Part shown: positions 1 to 10,317 of the stretch, in pieces
Numbering within the stretch: the first letter of the stretch is position 1
Layout: every line of letters starts with the position of its first letter
Assembly (NCBI RefSeq): GCF_018327705.1
Contig: NZ_BNEM01000001.1
Span: 3,720,001-3,784,000, forward strand
Length of the DNA stretch: 64,000 nt
DNA from: Catellatospora sp. TT07R-123
GTDB lineage: Bacteria; Actinomycetota; Actinomycetes; Mycobacteriales; Micromonosporaceae
Reading direction: 5' to 3'
Made by a program: the position numbers and the translations under genes
Notes under the pieces: generated by a model
What the model saw: only the letters and a program-made list of their open reading frames with translations
Told to the model about the DNA's origin: nothing
The model's database searches: none

Positions 1-3000
1 CGTGGCCTGATCTACTCGGTGTTCGACCACTTCGACAACCGCAACGGCGACCCGAACCTGCACACCCACGTCACTGTCAGCGCCAAGATCCAAGGCGTCG
101 ACGACAAGTGGCGCAGCCTCAACGGCAGGCTGCTGTACAACCTCGCGGTCGCCGCGTCCGAGCACTACAACTCGGCCGTGGAGACCCTCGCCGCGCGGTA
201 TCTGGGTGTGGGGTTCGAGGTCCGCCCGGACACGGTGCGCAAGCGGCATGTCGTGCGGGAGATCGCCGGAATGCCTCTGGAGGTCATCAAGACGTTCTCC
301 TCGCGACGGGCCCAGGTCGAGGCCGAATACGACCAGCTGATCGTCGACTACCGCCGCGCCCACGGCCGCGACCCGGACAAGGAGGTCGCATTTGCGCTGG
401 CCGAGCGGGCCAACCTGGCCACCCGCGGCCCCAAGCCCGCACCCCGGTCACTGGCCGGACTGCGCGCCGGATGGCGTGACCGGCTAACCAACGATCACGG
501 ACGCAAAGCCATCAAGAAGGTCATGGCCGTGGTGCCAGCGACCACCCCAGGGCGGGTTTCCACAGCCGTATTCACAGAGTTGTCCACAGGCGACATCTCG
601 GCGCTGGCGCAGCTCACCGCCGGCCGTACGGCGATGTCCCGATCGACATGGACCGTATGGAACCTACGCGCCGAGGCCGACCGCACGCTGCGCCAGCCGC
701 CCGACGGAATGTTTCCTGACGGGCTCGTCTTCGCCACCGTCGAACAGCGCACCGCCGTGCTGGAGCAGGTCGTAGCCCAGGCTGTCGAGCAGCACTCCAT
801 CCCCGTAACCGCCCACCATGATCTGCCCGAGCCGGCGATGCTGCGCCGCGTTGACGGCACCTCCGTGTTCGTCGAACATGGTTCCACCCGCTTCACCAGC
901 CAGGCGATCCTCGACGCCGAACAGCGCCTCCTCGCAGCCGCCACCACCCCTGGCGCACGCACCGCCGAACTGGCGTTCGTCACCGCCGTACTCGACGGGT
1001 ACGAAGCCGTTCACGGCAAGACCCTGGACGCCGGGCAGCGGGCCATGGTCGTCGAGTTCGCCACCAACCCGAACATGATCACTGTCGGGCTCGGTCCGGC
1101 CGGTGCTGGCAAGACCACCACCATGCACGCCTACCAGCACGTCCTGGCCGCCAACGGGCAGCGCCTCATCCCCCTGGCCACCTCGGCGGCAGCCGCCGCC
1201 GTGCTCGCCAACGACCTCGGCGTGGCAGCGGAGAACCTGCACAAGATGGTCATCGAGCACATGGTCCACGGGCAGCCCGACCCGCAGCGCGCCGGGCGCG
1301 ACTACGCCAAACGCGCTTTCTTCCGCGTCGAACCCGGCGATGTGATCTTGGTCGACGAGGCCGGTCTGGCCGGCACCCGCAACCTCGACACGCTGCTGGA
1401 CATCGCCGCCCGCCACGGCGCGTCCGTACGGCTGCTCGGCGACTACCGGCAGCTGTCGGCCGTCGAGTCCGGCGGCGCCCTGCGCCTGCTCGCCACCGAA
1501 GTCGGGGCAGTCGAGCTCACCGAACTGCACCGCTTCACCACGCCGCAGGAGGCCGACAACACGCGCCGTCTACGGGAGGGAGACACCGCCGCCCTGGACT
1601 ACTACGCCGCTGGCGGGCGCATCCGCGGCGGGTCCGCCGAGGCGATGATCGAGCAGGCATACAACGGCTGGCACGCCGACATGACCGCCGGGCTGCGCAC
1701 CATCATGTCGTCGTCGACCACCAGCGGCGTCACCGCACTGTCGGCCCGCGCCCGCACCGACCGTGTCGCCGCAGGCCAGGTCGACCGAGACGGCGTGCAG
1801 CTGCACGACGGCAACCTCGTCGGGACCGGGGACTGGATCGTCACCCGGGTCAACGACCGCCGCATGACCTGCAACCGCGGCAAAGACTGGGTCCGCAACG
1901 GCGACGCCTGGACCGTCACCAAACGCCACCGCAACGGCTCGCTCAAGGTCCAGCACCAGCGCCACGGCGGCACCCTCACCCTGCCCGCCGACTACGTGAC
2001 CGCCCACGTCGAACTGATGTACGCCACCACCACCCACCGCGCCCAGGGCTCCACCGTCGACACCGCCCACGCCCTCGTCACCGATGACATGAGCAGGGAA
2101 AACCTGTACGTCGCGGCGACCCGTGCCCGCATCCGCACCATCCTGTACGCCGTCACCCACCAGATCCTTCCGCTGGACGAGGACGCGCGGCTGGACCGCA
2201 GCATCTACGACCCCTACCACCAGGCCGCCCGCGAAGTCCTCGAGAATGTGCTGGCGCGTGAAGGCACTCAGCTGTCGGCCACCCAGACAATCGCGGCCGA
2301 GCAGGAGCACGCCCGCAGCCTGGCCGCCATCCTGCCCAGGATGCGCTACGCCGCAGACCTCGCCACCCAGGACCGCATGCGCGAACTGGTGGTCCAGGCG
2401 TTCGGCGAGCACGCCACCACGATGCGTACCGATGAGTCGTGGTCGAGCGTGGTACGCGCGCTGCGCTCGGTCGAGGCGCAGGGCTGGGACCTGAGCCAGG
2501 TTCTGGCCGGCGCCGCCCGCCGCGGACCCCTGCCCACCGACGAAGACCCGTCCAAGGTCCTCGCGTGGCGTATCCGCGACCACGTCGACGGCCGCACCCC
2601 AACCCCCGCCATGGCCCAGCCCACCACCGCAGACGCCGCCCGCTACGCAGCCCTGCTGCACCCGATCCTGCCCCAACAGCTCGGCCTCGACCCGCACGCC
2701 GCCGTGGGGCGTCCGCGTGCCCTGCGCACCGACATCACCATCGCCCAGGCCGACAACCAGAAGAGCCTCGCCGCTGTGCTCGGCGACCACGACGCCCGCC
2801 GCGCCACCGATGAAGCCGCGTGGCCGGCACTGACCGCAGCCGTACGCCGCGCCGAAAACGCCGGCTATGACCCCGCCCGCGTCCTCACCGCCGCCGTCCT
2901 CCAGCGGCCGCTACACGATGCCGACTCCATCTCCCAGGTCCTGGCCTGGCGCATCACCCACACCCTCGACACCCGGCCCACCCCGGCCGAAGACAGCAAC

Positions 3001-3843
3001 AGCGACACCTGGCGCACGCTGGCCTGGACCCTCAAGGCCGCCGAAACCAACGGCACCCCCGCCGGACAACTACTCGCTGCGTCGAAGCCCGGCACCAGCC
3101 TCGACGGGCTGCTCCAGCACGTCCAGACCCTGACCGCCCCCGCGCCCGCCGCCGGTGTCCTGCCATGGCTGGCACCCAACCCCGCCACCACCAACACTGA
3201 CCTGACCGACTACCTCACCCACGCCGAGCAGCTGGCCGCCGCCCGCGTGGAACACCTCGCCCTTACCGCCCTGGCCGGGCAGCCCGCCTGGCTGGCCGGG
3301 CTCGGCACCACCCCGACCTCCGCCACCGCCCACGCCACATGGATGGGGCATGTCGGCGTCGTGGCCGCCTACCGCGACCAGCACCAGATCACCACCGACG
3401 ACCCCACCCAGCCGCTCGGCGCCTACGTGCCCGCCGACCGCGCAGAACACGACGCCTACCTGCACGCCGCCGACGCAGTCCTGGCCACCCGCCACCCCGG
3501 CCTGCCCCGCCTCGACACCATCACCGCACGGATCACCGCCGACATCTATCTCGCGCTGCCGGAGGCCGAGCGTGACGCCATCTCCACCGATCTCGCCGCG
3601 CGCCTGGGCGGCGACTGGCTCGGCCCACGCGGGGGCGACGCCGACACCCTGCTCACCGCACCCGCCTACACCGCGCACCTGCACGCAGTACTCGTCCACT
3701 GCGGCCACCTCACCGCATCCGAACCCCACACCAGTTCCATCCCCCAGCCCCGCACGGAGCCGCCTCTGGTCCGAAACCCCCTCACCCTCGAAGCCCCGAT
3801 GGAATACACCCAACCCTCCCCGGGCACAGAAATCACCTGGTGA
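1..3843 (+). CDS. MobF-family conjugative relaxase-helicase (TraA/TrwC-like), 5' truncated by window
   Basis: The reading frame is open at base 1, so the N-terminus, including the catalytic tyrosine, lies outside. The first visible residues contain the relaxase metal-binding histidine motif (NLHTHV), with a conserved FDHFDNRNGDP just before it. A superfamily I helicase follows: Walker A GPAGAGKTTT near residue 360, Walker B ILVDEAGLAG near 447, then GDYRQLSAVESGG, and a late motif TTHRAQGSTVDTA. The last ~500 residues are Ala/Thr/Pro-rich with two recurring blocks around VLAWRI, a usual low-complexity tail in actinobacterial TraA. Such proteins nick oriT, stay bound to the 5' end and unwind the transferred strand. 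It would work with the coupling protein and secretion genes at 32-43 kb. Family assignment is firm; the exact name is not. Confidence 0.93.
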   Translation, partial: RGLIYSVFDHFDNRNGDPNLHTHVTVSAKIQGVDDKWRSLNGRLLYNLAVAASEHYNSAVETLAARYLGVGFEVRPDTVRKRHVVREIAGMPLEVIKTFSSRRAQVEAEYDQLIVDYRRAHGRDPDKEVAFALAERANLATRGPKPAPRSLAGLRAGWRDRLTNDHGRKAIKKVMAVVPATTPGRVSTAVFTELSTGDISALAQLTAGRTAMSRSTWTVWNLRAEADRTLRQPPDGMFPDGLVFATVEQRTAVLEQVVAQAVEQHSIPVTAHHDLPEPAMLRRVDGTSVFVEHGSTRFTSQAILDAEQRLLAAATTPGARTAELAFVTAVLDGYEAVHGKTLDAGQRAMVVEFATNPNMITVGLGPAGAGKTTTMHAYQHVLAANGQRLIPLATSAAAAAVLANDLGVAAENLHKMVIEHMVHGQPDPQRAGRDYAKRAFFRVEPGDVILVDEAGLAGTRNLDTLLDIAARHGASVRLLGDYRQLSAVESGGALRLLATEVGAVELTELHRFTTPQEADNTRRLREGDTAALDYYAAGGRIRGGSAEAMIEQAYNGWHADMTAGLRTIMSSSTTSGVTALSARARTDRVAAGQVDRDGVQLHDGNLVGTGDWIVTRVNDRRMTCNRGKDWVRNGDAWTVTKRHRNGSLKVQHQRHGGTLTLPADYVTAHVELMYATTTHRAQGSTVDTAHALVTDDMSRENLYVAATRARIRTILYAVTHQILPLDEDARLDRSIYDPYHQAAREVLENVLAREGTQLSATQTIAAEQEHARSLAAILPRMRYAADLATQDRMRELVVQAFGEHATTMRTDESWSSVVRALRSVEAQGWDLSQVLAGAARRGPLPTDEDPSKVLAWRIRDHVDGRTPTPAMAQPTTADAARYAALLHPILPQQLGLDPHAAVGRPRALRTDITIAQADNQKSLAAVLGDHDARRATDEAAWPALTAAVRRAENAGYDPARVLTAAVLQRPLHDADSISQVLAWRITHTLDTRPTPAEDSNSDTWRTLAWTLKAAETNGTPAGQLLAASKPGTSLDGLLQHVQTLTAPAPAAGVLPWLAPNPATTNTDLTDYLTHAEQLAAARVEHLALTALAGQPAWLAGLGTTPTSATAHATWMGHVGVVAAYRDQHQITTDDPTQPLGAYVPADRAEHDAYLHAADAVLATRHPGLPRLDTITARITADIYLALPEAERDAISTDLAARLGGDWLGPRGGDADTLLTAPAYTAHLHAVLVHCGHLTASEPHTSSIPQPRTEPPLVRNPLTLEAPMEYTQPSPGTEITW

Positions 3844-3957
3844 CTGGTCAAATTTGCCGTGCCGCCCCGATGCACCAACCCGATGTGATTGATCAGCACC
3901 GGTGCCCACCCTGGCGCCCAGACCCGCTCCATGCCCCCGGATAGTTAGGAACAGCCC

Positions 3958-4302
3958 ATGGCACGACGCGAAATCGTGGTCCTCAGCGATGACCTCGACG
4001 GCACCGACAACGACGTACGAACCGTCGCGTTCGCATACGACGGCGGTGCCTACGAGATCGACCTGTCCCCCGCCAACCACGACAAACTCGCCCTGGCGCT
4101 CGCGCCGTTCATCGCCGCCGCCCGCAAGAGTCCGGCCCGCGGCCCACGGTCCCAGCCCGCCGCACCACTCACCGCCGCCGACCAGCGCGCGTTCAACCAG
4201 CGCGTGCGCGACTGGGCCAAGGCACAGGGCAAGCAGGTCAGCGACCGCGGCCGAGTCCCGGCCGACATCGTCGACGCCTACCGGGCAGCCGGACTGCGCT
4301 AA
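3958..4302 (+). CDS. lsr2: Lsr2 family nucleoid-associated protein
   Basis: This 114-residue protein has the two-part Lsr2 layout: an N-terminal oligomerisation domain (VVLSDDLDGTDNDVRTVAF, then YEIDLSPANHDKLALAL), a basic Ala/Pro/Arg linker, and a C-terminal DNA-binding domain (VRDWAKAQGKQVSDRGRVP followed by ADIVDAYRAAG). Lsr2 is the actinobacterial H-NS analogue; it binds AT-rich DNA in the minor groove through an RGR-type loop (RGR visible) and silences acquired genes. An AGGA lies about 9 nt before the ATG. It lies 114 bp behind the relaxase gene, as often seen on conjugative elements, where a private Lsr2 may quiet the cargo or the host response. A degenerate copy of its 3' end lies at 5670-5731. 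Confidence 0.93.
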   Translation: MARREIVVLSDDLDGTDNDVRTVAFAYDGGAYEIDLSPANHDKLALALAPFIAAARKSPARGPRSQPAAPLTAADQRAFNQRVRDWAKAQGKQVSDRGRVPADIVDAYRAAGLR

Positions 4303-4318
4303 CCACAAATACCAACCA

Positions 4319-4358
4319 GCGCCGCCGGGAACCCGCCAGGGAACTTACCCGGCGGCGC
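4319..4358 (+). terminator. Hairpin terminator after lsr2
   Basis: A perfect 11-bp stem (GCGCCGCCGGG at 4319-4329 and CCCGGCGGCGC at 4348-4358) with an 18-nt loop starts 16 nt after the lsr2 stop. There is no U tract, which is normal for GC-rich actinobacteria. Confidence 0.75.
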
Positions 4359-4728
4359 GCCCCATCACCGCCGGCCACCACCGCACAGCACAAACACCCT
4401 CTGCACCAGCCCCCGTATACAGCCGCGAGGTCGGTGCCACCGTGGGCGATCAGGACCTGCCCCGACTCCGTGCACTCTGCACTCCCTGCGGCTGAACCTG
4501 CCAAGCCGCCTGTCGAGCCGCCGTGACTCCACCCCGGTTGCCCGCTACAGTCCCAGTCGGCGGCTCGGAGCCAGCCGCCCGCTGCTGACATCCGATGCCC
4601 GGACATCGATGCTCGACGCAGTTCAAGGGTGGTGCCCGCGGCTCCGTCTAACCCAAAGCAATCTCCATGCCAATTGACCGAAAGCCGCGGCGTGGTCCGG
4701 GACGTCGGCCGTGCATGGAAGGTCAGTC
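4359..4728. other. Intergenic stretch without convincing gene
   Basis: About 370 bases between the lsr2 terminator and the next gene. I see no coding frame with good codon use and no clear repeat. A possible ribosome binding site GGAAGG lies about 8 nt before the ATG at 4729. Confidence 0.5.
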
Positions 4729-5646
4729 ATGAGAGGGACCAACCCGAGCCGCTGGAAGCACCGCCGGGACATCACGAAGGAGCCGAGCGCCCTCGCCCGG
4801 CGAGGAATTCCGCAGCGCGGAGATCTACTGAAGCAGCCGACGGGCCAGCAAGTCCTCCAAGCCACCCTGCTCGAGATCTTCGCCCATGGCAGCCGTAACC
4901 ACCCGTGGAATCCGACAGGTCGATCGTTGACCGAACTGTTCGAGTGCTACGGATCATGGATCTCACCGCAGCCAGACCGCATCATCATGGGCTCCACCCT
5001 CGCCACACGGATGGCCAGCTACCTCCTCCCCTATGTCAACGAGCGCAACGGCTGGCCTGAGTGCCGAGGCATCCCCGGACTTCGACACCACGGCCTCACC
5101 CGCCACGGGTACGAACTGCTGCACCTGCCCACCAAAACCGTAATCGAGATCCGCGACCGCCACCGAGCCCGTCTACATCTTCTCGAGTTCGAGGTCCAAG
5201 ACAACCGCGACAACAAGGGGTACAAGCCGGTCTGGCGTTCCAGCGGCCTCACCGATCTCGAAGACCGATGGGCCCACGTCTGGTTGCCTACCTCGCACAC
5301 CAGCCTCTACAGCGCGTTCTTCCCGCTTCTACCCGTGCTCGATAGCCGTCTGAACGCCCGCGACGCGGCCTTTATCCCTGCCCCTGCCGAGACGGCACGT
5401 GCCCACCTGAGCTGGTGCGGCATGACGACACCGACGGAGGCGGTCGCCTACCTGAACGACCTAAGCATTGACGTGTACGGCGAACCGCTCGCCATCACCT
5501 CGCAAGCCCCCGGATTCGCCATCGCCAGTGCCGGAGGCATCAGCATGGAACTGCACCAGCGCGCGGCCTGCATCGAATGCCAACGCCCACGTTCCAAGTG
5601 GGAAGGCCGACCCTCGGCCCGAGAGGAACGCCGACAAGCAGCATAG
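4729..5646 (+). CDS. Hypothetical protein, unknown family
   Basis: A protein of about 305 residues that I do not recognise. The ATG at 4729 is preferred because GGAAGG stands just upstream; an in-frame ATG at 4711 is also possible. The protein is soluble, rich in Trp, His and Arg, with no transmembrane segment. The middle (FEVQDNRDNKGYKPVWRSSG) and the segment WAHVWLPTSHTSLYSAFFPL look like a structured core. One CxxC pair near the C-terminus (CIECQRPRSKWEG) could bind metal or be structural. It stands alone on the plus strand between lsr2 and a region of broken genes, so context gives no function. Codon use is typical of a real gene. Confidence 0.7.
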   Translation: MRGTNPSRWKHRRDITKEPSALARRGIPQRGDLLKQPTGQQVLQATLLEIFAHGSRNHPWNPTGRSLTELFECYGSWISPQPDRIIMGSTLATRMASYLLPYVNERNGWPECRGIPGLRHHGLTRHGYELLHLPTKTVIEIRDRHRARLHLLEFEVQDNRDNKGYKPVWRSSGLTDLEDRWAHVWLPTSHTSLYSAFFPLLPVLDSRLNARDAAFIPAPAETARAHLSWCGMTTPTEAVAYLNDLSIDVYGEPLAITSQAPGFAIASAGGISMELHQRAACIECQRPRSKWEGRPSAREERRQAA

Positions 5647-5669
5647 GCAAGCTACCCAGCGGTCCGCGA

Positions 5670-5731
5670 AGCGACCGCGGCCGAGTCCCAGCCCAGATCA
5701 CCGCCGCGGACCGCGCAGCGGGCTGCACTAG
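5670..5731 (+). pseudogene. Duplicated, degenerate lsr2 3' end
   Basis: The bases encode SDRGRVPAQITAADRAAG, closely matching the end of the intact lsr2 (SDRGRVPADIVDAYRAAG), and end with a stop in the same place. Nothing of the lsr2 N-terminus precedes it; the preceding sequence is the end of the 4729 gene. The match continues into the downstream terminator, so a piece of the lsr2 3' region was duplicated or left from a lost second copy. Confidence 0.75.
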
Positions 5732-5743
5732 CCCCTGCCAGCC

Positions 5744-5784
5744 GGCGCCGCCAGGAACCCGACAACGGCTCTCCCGGCGGCGCC
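5744..5784 (+). terminator. Hairpin, second copy of the lsr2 terminator
   Basis: A 9-bp perfect stem (GGCGCCGCC at 5744-5752 and GGCGGCGCC at 5776-5784), placed after the lsr2 tail fragment exactly as the intact terminator follows lsr2. It probably ends transcription of the 4729 gene. Confidence 0.65.
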
Positions 5785-5833
5785 GCCACACTGCCCACCA
5801 CTTGGCCGCATTGACGCCACCCGCTGGCAGTGG

Positions 5834-6003
5834 TCAGCGCATGGCGGGCAGCACCGACATCCCCAGCCCGGCGTAGTCGCCGACCGCGACGTACTCGTTG
5901 ACCAGCAGCGGCATGCCGTCGACCAGAGTGACCCGATCGGCGCCGGTCCGAGCGTCGATGATCAACGGCCCGTTGCGGGTGGCGGCATACACCGCGCCGT
6001 GGC
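5834..6003 (-). pseudogene. 3' fragment of a possible beta-propeller (PQQ-like) protein gene
   Basis: On the minus strand the frame reads AVYAATRNGPLIIDARTGAD and continues to LVNEYVAVGDYAGLG and PAMR, then stops at 5834. The pattern of a short strand followed by DARTG is like the last blades of PQQ/BamB-type propellers. Upstream of about 6003 the sequence switches to an HD-hydrolase-like frame on the other strand, so only the last ~55 codons remain. Family assignment is tentative. Confidence 0.4.
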
Positions 6004-6019
6004 ACGCCGCGCCCAGGAC

Positions 6020-6332
6020 CGCAGGTCTCGCAGCGCTGGTTGCCCATCACACCGGAGCGAGGTTCGAGGCAGCCGAACGCAACCTGACGCGGGAGCTGGC
6101 CGAGTTCTCGTACGAGGACAGTGCCGTGATGGACGCGCTCGTCACAGCGGACCTGACGACCGGCCCCGCCGACCAGTTGCTGGAGGTGCAAGATCGACTC
6201 GATGAGATACTTCGGCGCTACCCTCTGACGACCTACGTACACAGGGCGGTTCTCAAGGCGAGACCGTCGCTCGAAGCACATGCCCTCAGGACGATTGCCC
6301 GGTTCGAGCAAGGCGACGCTGGCGTAGTCTGA
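6020..6332 (+). pseudogene. Truncated HD-domain phosphohydrolase gene (C-terminal half)
   Basis: The frame encodes AGLAALVAHHTGARFEAAER, then LTTGPADQLLEVQDRLDEI, and a helical end. This matches the C-terminal half of small actinobacterial HD-domain hydrolases, where the AHH stretch follows the HD motif. The N-terminal half with the first metal ligands is absent; the bases before ~6020 belong to the opposite-strand fragment at 5834-6003. An open frame with a start at 5898 spans the junction but is chimeric. It is probably non-functional. Confidence 0.6.
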
Positions 6333-6437
6333 GCTGAGGATGGCGGCCACGACCCCGTTCGCCAACTGCCACCCAGTGCCCACCAGGACAGCGTCGAAGG
6401 CTCGGTGCCCCCCTACACCGGTGCCACTCGTGTCCAG

Positions 6438-7430
6438 TCACGCGGTCCTCGGGCCGTATTCCAGGCGCTTGCGGAGCCAGCCGAGTGCGGCCAGCCCGCA
6501 CTGGTAGCGGCTGGTATTGAAGTGCGGCGAGGACGGCACGGGAGGCTGGCTGCCTGCGACAAGGAGGTATCCAGACCAGGACGCAAGCTGAGCCTCGACC
6601 GCAAGGTCGGGCATCTCCTGCGCGCTCGGATGGGCAGCCAGTAGCGCGTCCACGTCGTGTCCGTAGGGAGCGGCGCTGATGAGAAGGTTGATCGTGTCCA
6701 CCCAGACGGGGCCATGGTCAAGTCGCGCCCAGTCGCAGACGGCGGCCTGACCGCTCCCCCTGGCAATGATCACATTATCCGGCCTCAGGTCGTAGTGGAT
6801 CATTCCGGTCGCGGAGGCGCTCACCAGGGGTAGTAGGGCCTCGAGCTGCGCCAGTTGCCCGATACGCTCGACTGCCCAGGCAGGTATCGGCGGCATCGGA
6901 AGATCCCCTGCATCGATCCGCTGCCAGCAGGTGTGGCTCTCGGCGATCTCACGGGAGAAGGTGGTGGTAGCCAGCTGCGCCAGAGCCGGCGGCGGCACGG
7001 TGAGTGCGCTGGCGATGGCGGCCAGCGCCGCCAGCGCCGCCAGCAGCTCGGCAGGCTCCCACGACTGCTGTGGCAGCTCCCCGGACACCGGATCGAAGCA
7101 GAGGATCACGTGTCCGGCCAGCTCAGTACTCCACCTGAACCCCGGGACTGGCAGGCCAGTCGGTAGGGCTGCGTTGACAGCAGCCTCCCTACGGCACCAC
7201 TCGGCAAGATGCGAGCTTGCGGGTACCGCCTTGACGAAGGCGGCGCCGTGATCACGGGTGTAGAGCACGGAGGCCATCCCCTGGGTGAAGCCGCCATTCT
7301 GCGATCGAGCGTGCAGCACCCGACCACCCAGTTGATCCTCGATCGCGAGCTTCAGATCATCCGAGAGGTCCTGCCATAACAGCCGCTGCGCGGTCTGCCC
7401 GTGGGGTAGCTGCTCGTCGCCGGCTGTCAT
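6438..7430 (-). CDS. Aminoglycoside phosphotransferase (APH) family kinase
   Basis: A 330-residue protein with the APH fold. The catalytic loop is clear: MIHYDLRPDNVII (HxDxxxxN), followed by the metal-binding segment VCDWARLDHGPVWVD. The N-terminal lobe has GFTQGMASVL as nucleotide loop and AAFVKAVP with the ATP-binding lysine. Members phosphorylate aminoglycosides, homoserine, choline, macrolides and other small molecules, so the substrate cannot be read from sequence. It is transcribed away from the lysyl-tRNA synthetase gene, from the same 340-bp intergenic region. In this setting it could be a resistance or tailoring kinase, but that is inference. Confidence 0.88.
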   Translation of the reverse strand: MTAGDEQLPHGQTAQRLLWQDLSDDLKLAIEDQLGGRVLHARSQNGGFTQGMASVLYTRDHGAAFVKAVPASSHLAEWCRREAAVNAALPTGLPVPGFRWSTELAGHVILCFDPVSGELPQQSWEPAELLAALAALAAIASALTVPPPALAQLATTTFSREIAESHTCWQRIDAGDLPMPPIPAWAVERIGQLAQLEALLPLVSASATGMIHYDLRPDNVIIARGSGQAAVCDWARLDHGPVWVDTINLLISAAPYGHDVDALLAAHPSAQEMPDLAVEAQLASWSGYLLVAGSQPPVPSSPHFNTSRYQCGLAALGWLRKRLEYGPRTA

Positions 7431-7769
7431 AATCCGCCTATCGGGTTGACCTGGGGCTATAGGTGGTGGCTATAGGCGTAGCCGCACGAAGCGGCTCGGA
7501 GGCATACAGGGCCACGAAGCCAGATCGACATGAGTTCCGCGCGACGGGAGTTCTGCGAATCGATGTCGACTTTCGCGGTCAGGACCACCGATCCGGAACT
7601 CCGACTTACCAGGAGACTTACCAGGAGAGATACGAGTGATGCTGCCTTGCCGCAGGCCGTGCCATTTTGCGTTGGCGGTCAGGACGTTTATGAGCAGGCC
7701 GGGCCGCCCTGGTACAGATAGTCTTCGCTGGACCTGTCCGACTACCTGCTGAGCCGAGGAAGCTGCTCC
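7431..7769. other. Divergent intergenic region between APH kinase and lysS
   Basis: It must hold both promoters. It contains copy 1 of the short repeated element (7563-7636). No T-box or riboswitch was recognised. GAGGAAG lies about 7 nt before the lysS ATG. Confidence 0.5.
7563..7636 (+). repeat. Short dispersed element, copy 1 (12-bp period), probably frameshifted small ORF
   Basis: Starts with ATG-Ser-Thr-Phe codons, then TTCGCGG, GGAACTCC and two tandem 12-mers CTTACCAGGAGA. Related copies are at 9405-9488 (inverted) and 25603-25701 (direct). Compared with those copies it has one extra base before GGAAC, so the frame that gives Gly-Asp/Glu-Leu repeats elsewhere is not joined to the ATG here. 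Confidence 0.65.
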
Positions 7770-9305
<1,536 letters not shown>

Positions 9306-9316
9306 TCGCCCAGAAA

Positions 9317-9378
9317 CCGGTAACACCGCAGGCTGGAGTCGCGTCATCAGACGCGGTTCCAGCCTGCGGTGTTACCGG
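9317..9378 (+). terminator. Strong compound hairpin terminator after lysS
   Basis: A perfect 21-bp stem (9317-9337 with 9358-9378, starting CCGGTAACACCGC) encloses a second small stem GCGTC/GACGC. It begins 12 nt after the lysS stop. The stop codon of the minus-strand small ORF at 9372 lies in its right arm. Confidence 0.85.
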
Positions 9379-9488
9379 GCCGGACGAGCCGCATCCTGCG
9401 CGAGCGCCAAGTCTCCTGCTATCTCTCCTGCCATCTCTCCCGGTAAAGCGGCGTTCCAGCCGCAGGGATAGTCCACGAAGGTGGACAT
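9372..9488 (-). CDS. Possible small protein of 38 residues (short dispersed element, copy 2)
   Basis: The minus-strand frame starts MSTFVDYPCGWNAALPG and continues with EMAGEIAGDLALAQ to a stop at 9372. The DNA repeats AGGAGA-like cores at 12-nt spacing (9412-9441 on the plus strand). Copy 3 (25603-25701) shows the same plan in an intact frame, with D/E and L/M/I swaps at matching positions, which would fit a translated peptide. There is no strong ribosome binding site, and a non-coding repeat element is the alternative. Confidence 0.35.
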   Translation of the reverse strand: MSTFVDYPCGWNAALPGEMAGEIAGDLALAQDAARPAR

Positions 9489-9579
9489 GCGGCAACATCG
9501 ATAGGCTTCGCCCCCTCCGGGCGCCATCGGGTAGCCGCCACTGCCGTACGAGATCAGGTTGGCGAGAGGTGGCTGCACC

Positions 9580-10317
9580 ATGTCCGCTCCGTATGGCGCC
9601 CTGGCGAAGGTCTATGACCGCTGGGTCGCCGACAACGACTACCAGCGCTGGGTCGAGTTCATCCTCGATCGGCTTCCTTCCCCACCCTCAGCGCGGCCGC
9701 GAGTGCTCGACGTCTGCTGCGGCACGGGCACCATGGCTGGCCTGCTCACCGAGCGAGGCTGTGAGGTCACCGGCGTGGACGCGTGCGAGCCGATGCTCGA
9801 GATCGCGCGGCGTGCCGCGCCGAAGGCCCGGTTCGTCCGCGCCGACGTGCCCGACATGCCGCTCGGTTCCGGATCGTTCGACGTCGCGATCTGCACCTTC
9901 GACAGCCTCAACTACTTGGTCGCCGACGGCATGGTCTCGCAGGCGCTTCGCCGCATGGCCGAGGCGAGCAGGCCCGGCGCGCTGCTGGTATTCGATGTCA
10001 ACACGCAGCGCAAGCTTCACGACGTCTTCGCCGACACCCACTACGGCGACGACCTCGACGACTTCGCCTACGTCTGGCGCAACCACACCGACGCGGCGGC
10101 TCGGACCACGCAGTTCGACATCACGCTGTTCACCCGGAAGGGCGGCGCCTTCACTCGGGAGTCGATCCGCCACCACCAGCGCTGGTTCGACCGCGACGAA
10201 CTGGCGGCGTACGCCGCCGACGCGATGTACGCGGTCGAGGAGATCCGGGACGACTACGGCAGCATGCCAGCGACGGAACAGACGCTGCGCGAGACCTGGG
10301 TCCTGCGACGGAAATGA
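9580..10317 (+). CDS. Class I SAM-dependent methyltransferase
   Basis: A 245-residue protein starting MSAPYGALAKVYDRW. The SAM-binding motif I is VLDVCCGTGTMAG near residue 45, with GVDACEPMLEIA as motif II and a later DSLNYL. This is the small-molecule methyltransferase type with a DUF-like C-terminal half (FDITLFTRKGGAFTRESIRH). GAGAGG lies upstream of the ATG. Its stop overlaps the next gene's start (ATGA), so the two are probably translated together. The substrate is unknown. Confidence 0.88.
   Translation: MSAPYGALAKVYDRWVADNDYQRWVEFILDRLPSPPSARPRVLDVCCGTGTMAGLLTERGCEVTGVDACEPMLEIARRAAPKARFVRADVPDMPLGSGSFDVAICTFDSLNYLVADGMVSQALRRMAEASRPGALLVFDVNTQRKLHDVFADTHYGDDLDDFAYVWRNHTDAAARTTQFDITLFTRKGGAFTRESIRHHQRWFDRDELAAYAADAMYAVEEIRDDYGSMPATEQTLRETWVLRRK

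Noticed and set aside
1570-2790. Minus-strand open frame of 406 codons
   Set aside because: Antisense to the relaxase-helicase gene, whose helicase motifs are clear in the plus frame.
7605-7628. Tandem 12-mers considered as a CRISPR remnant
   Set aside because: Unit is 12 bp without spacers and no cas gene is present; it belongs to a dispersed element.
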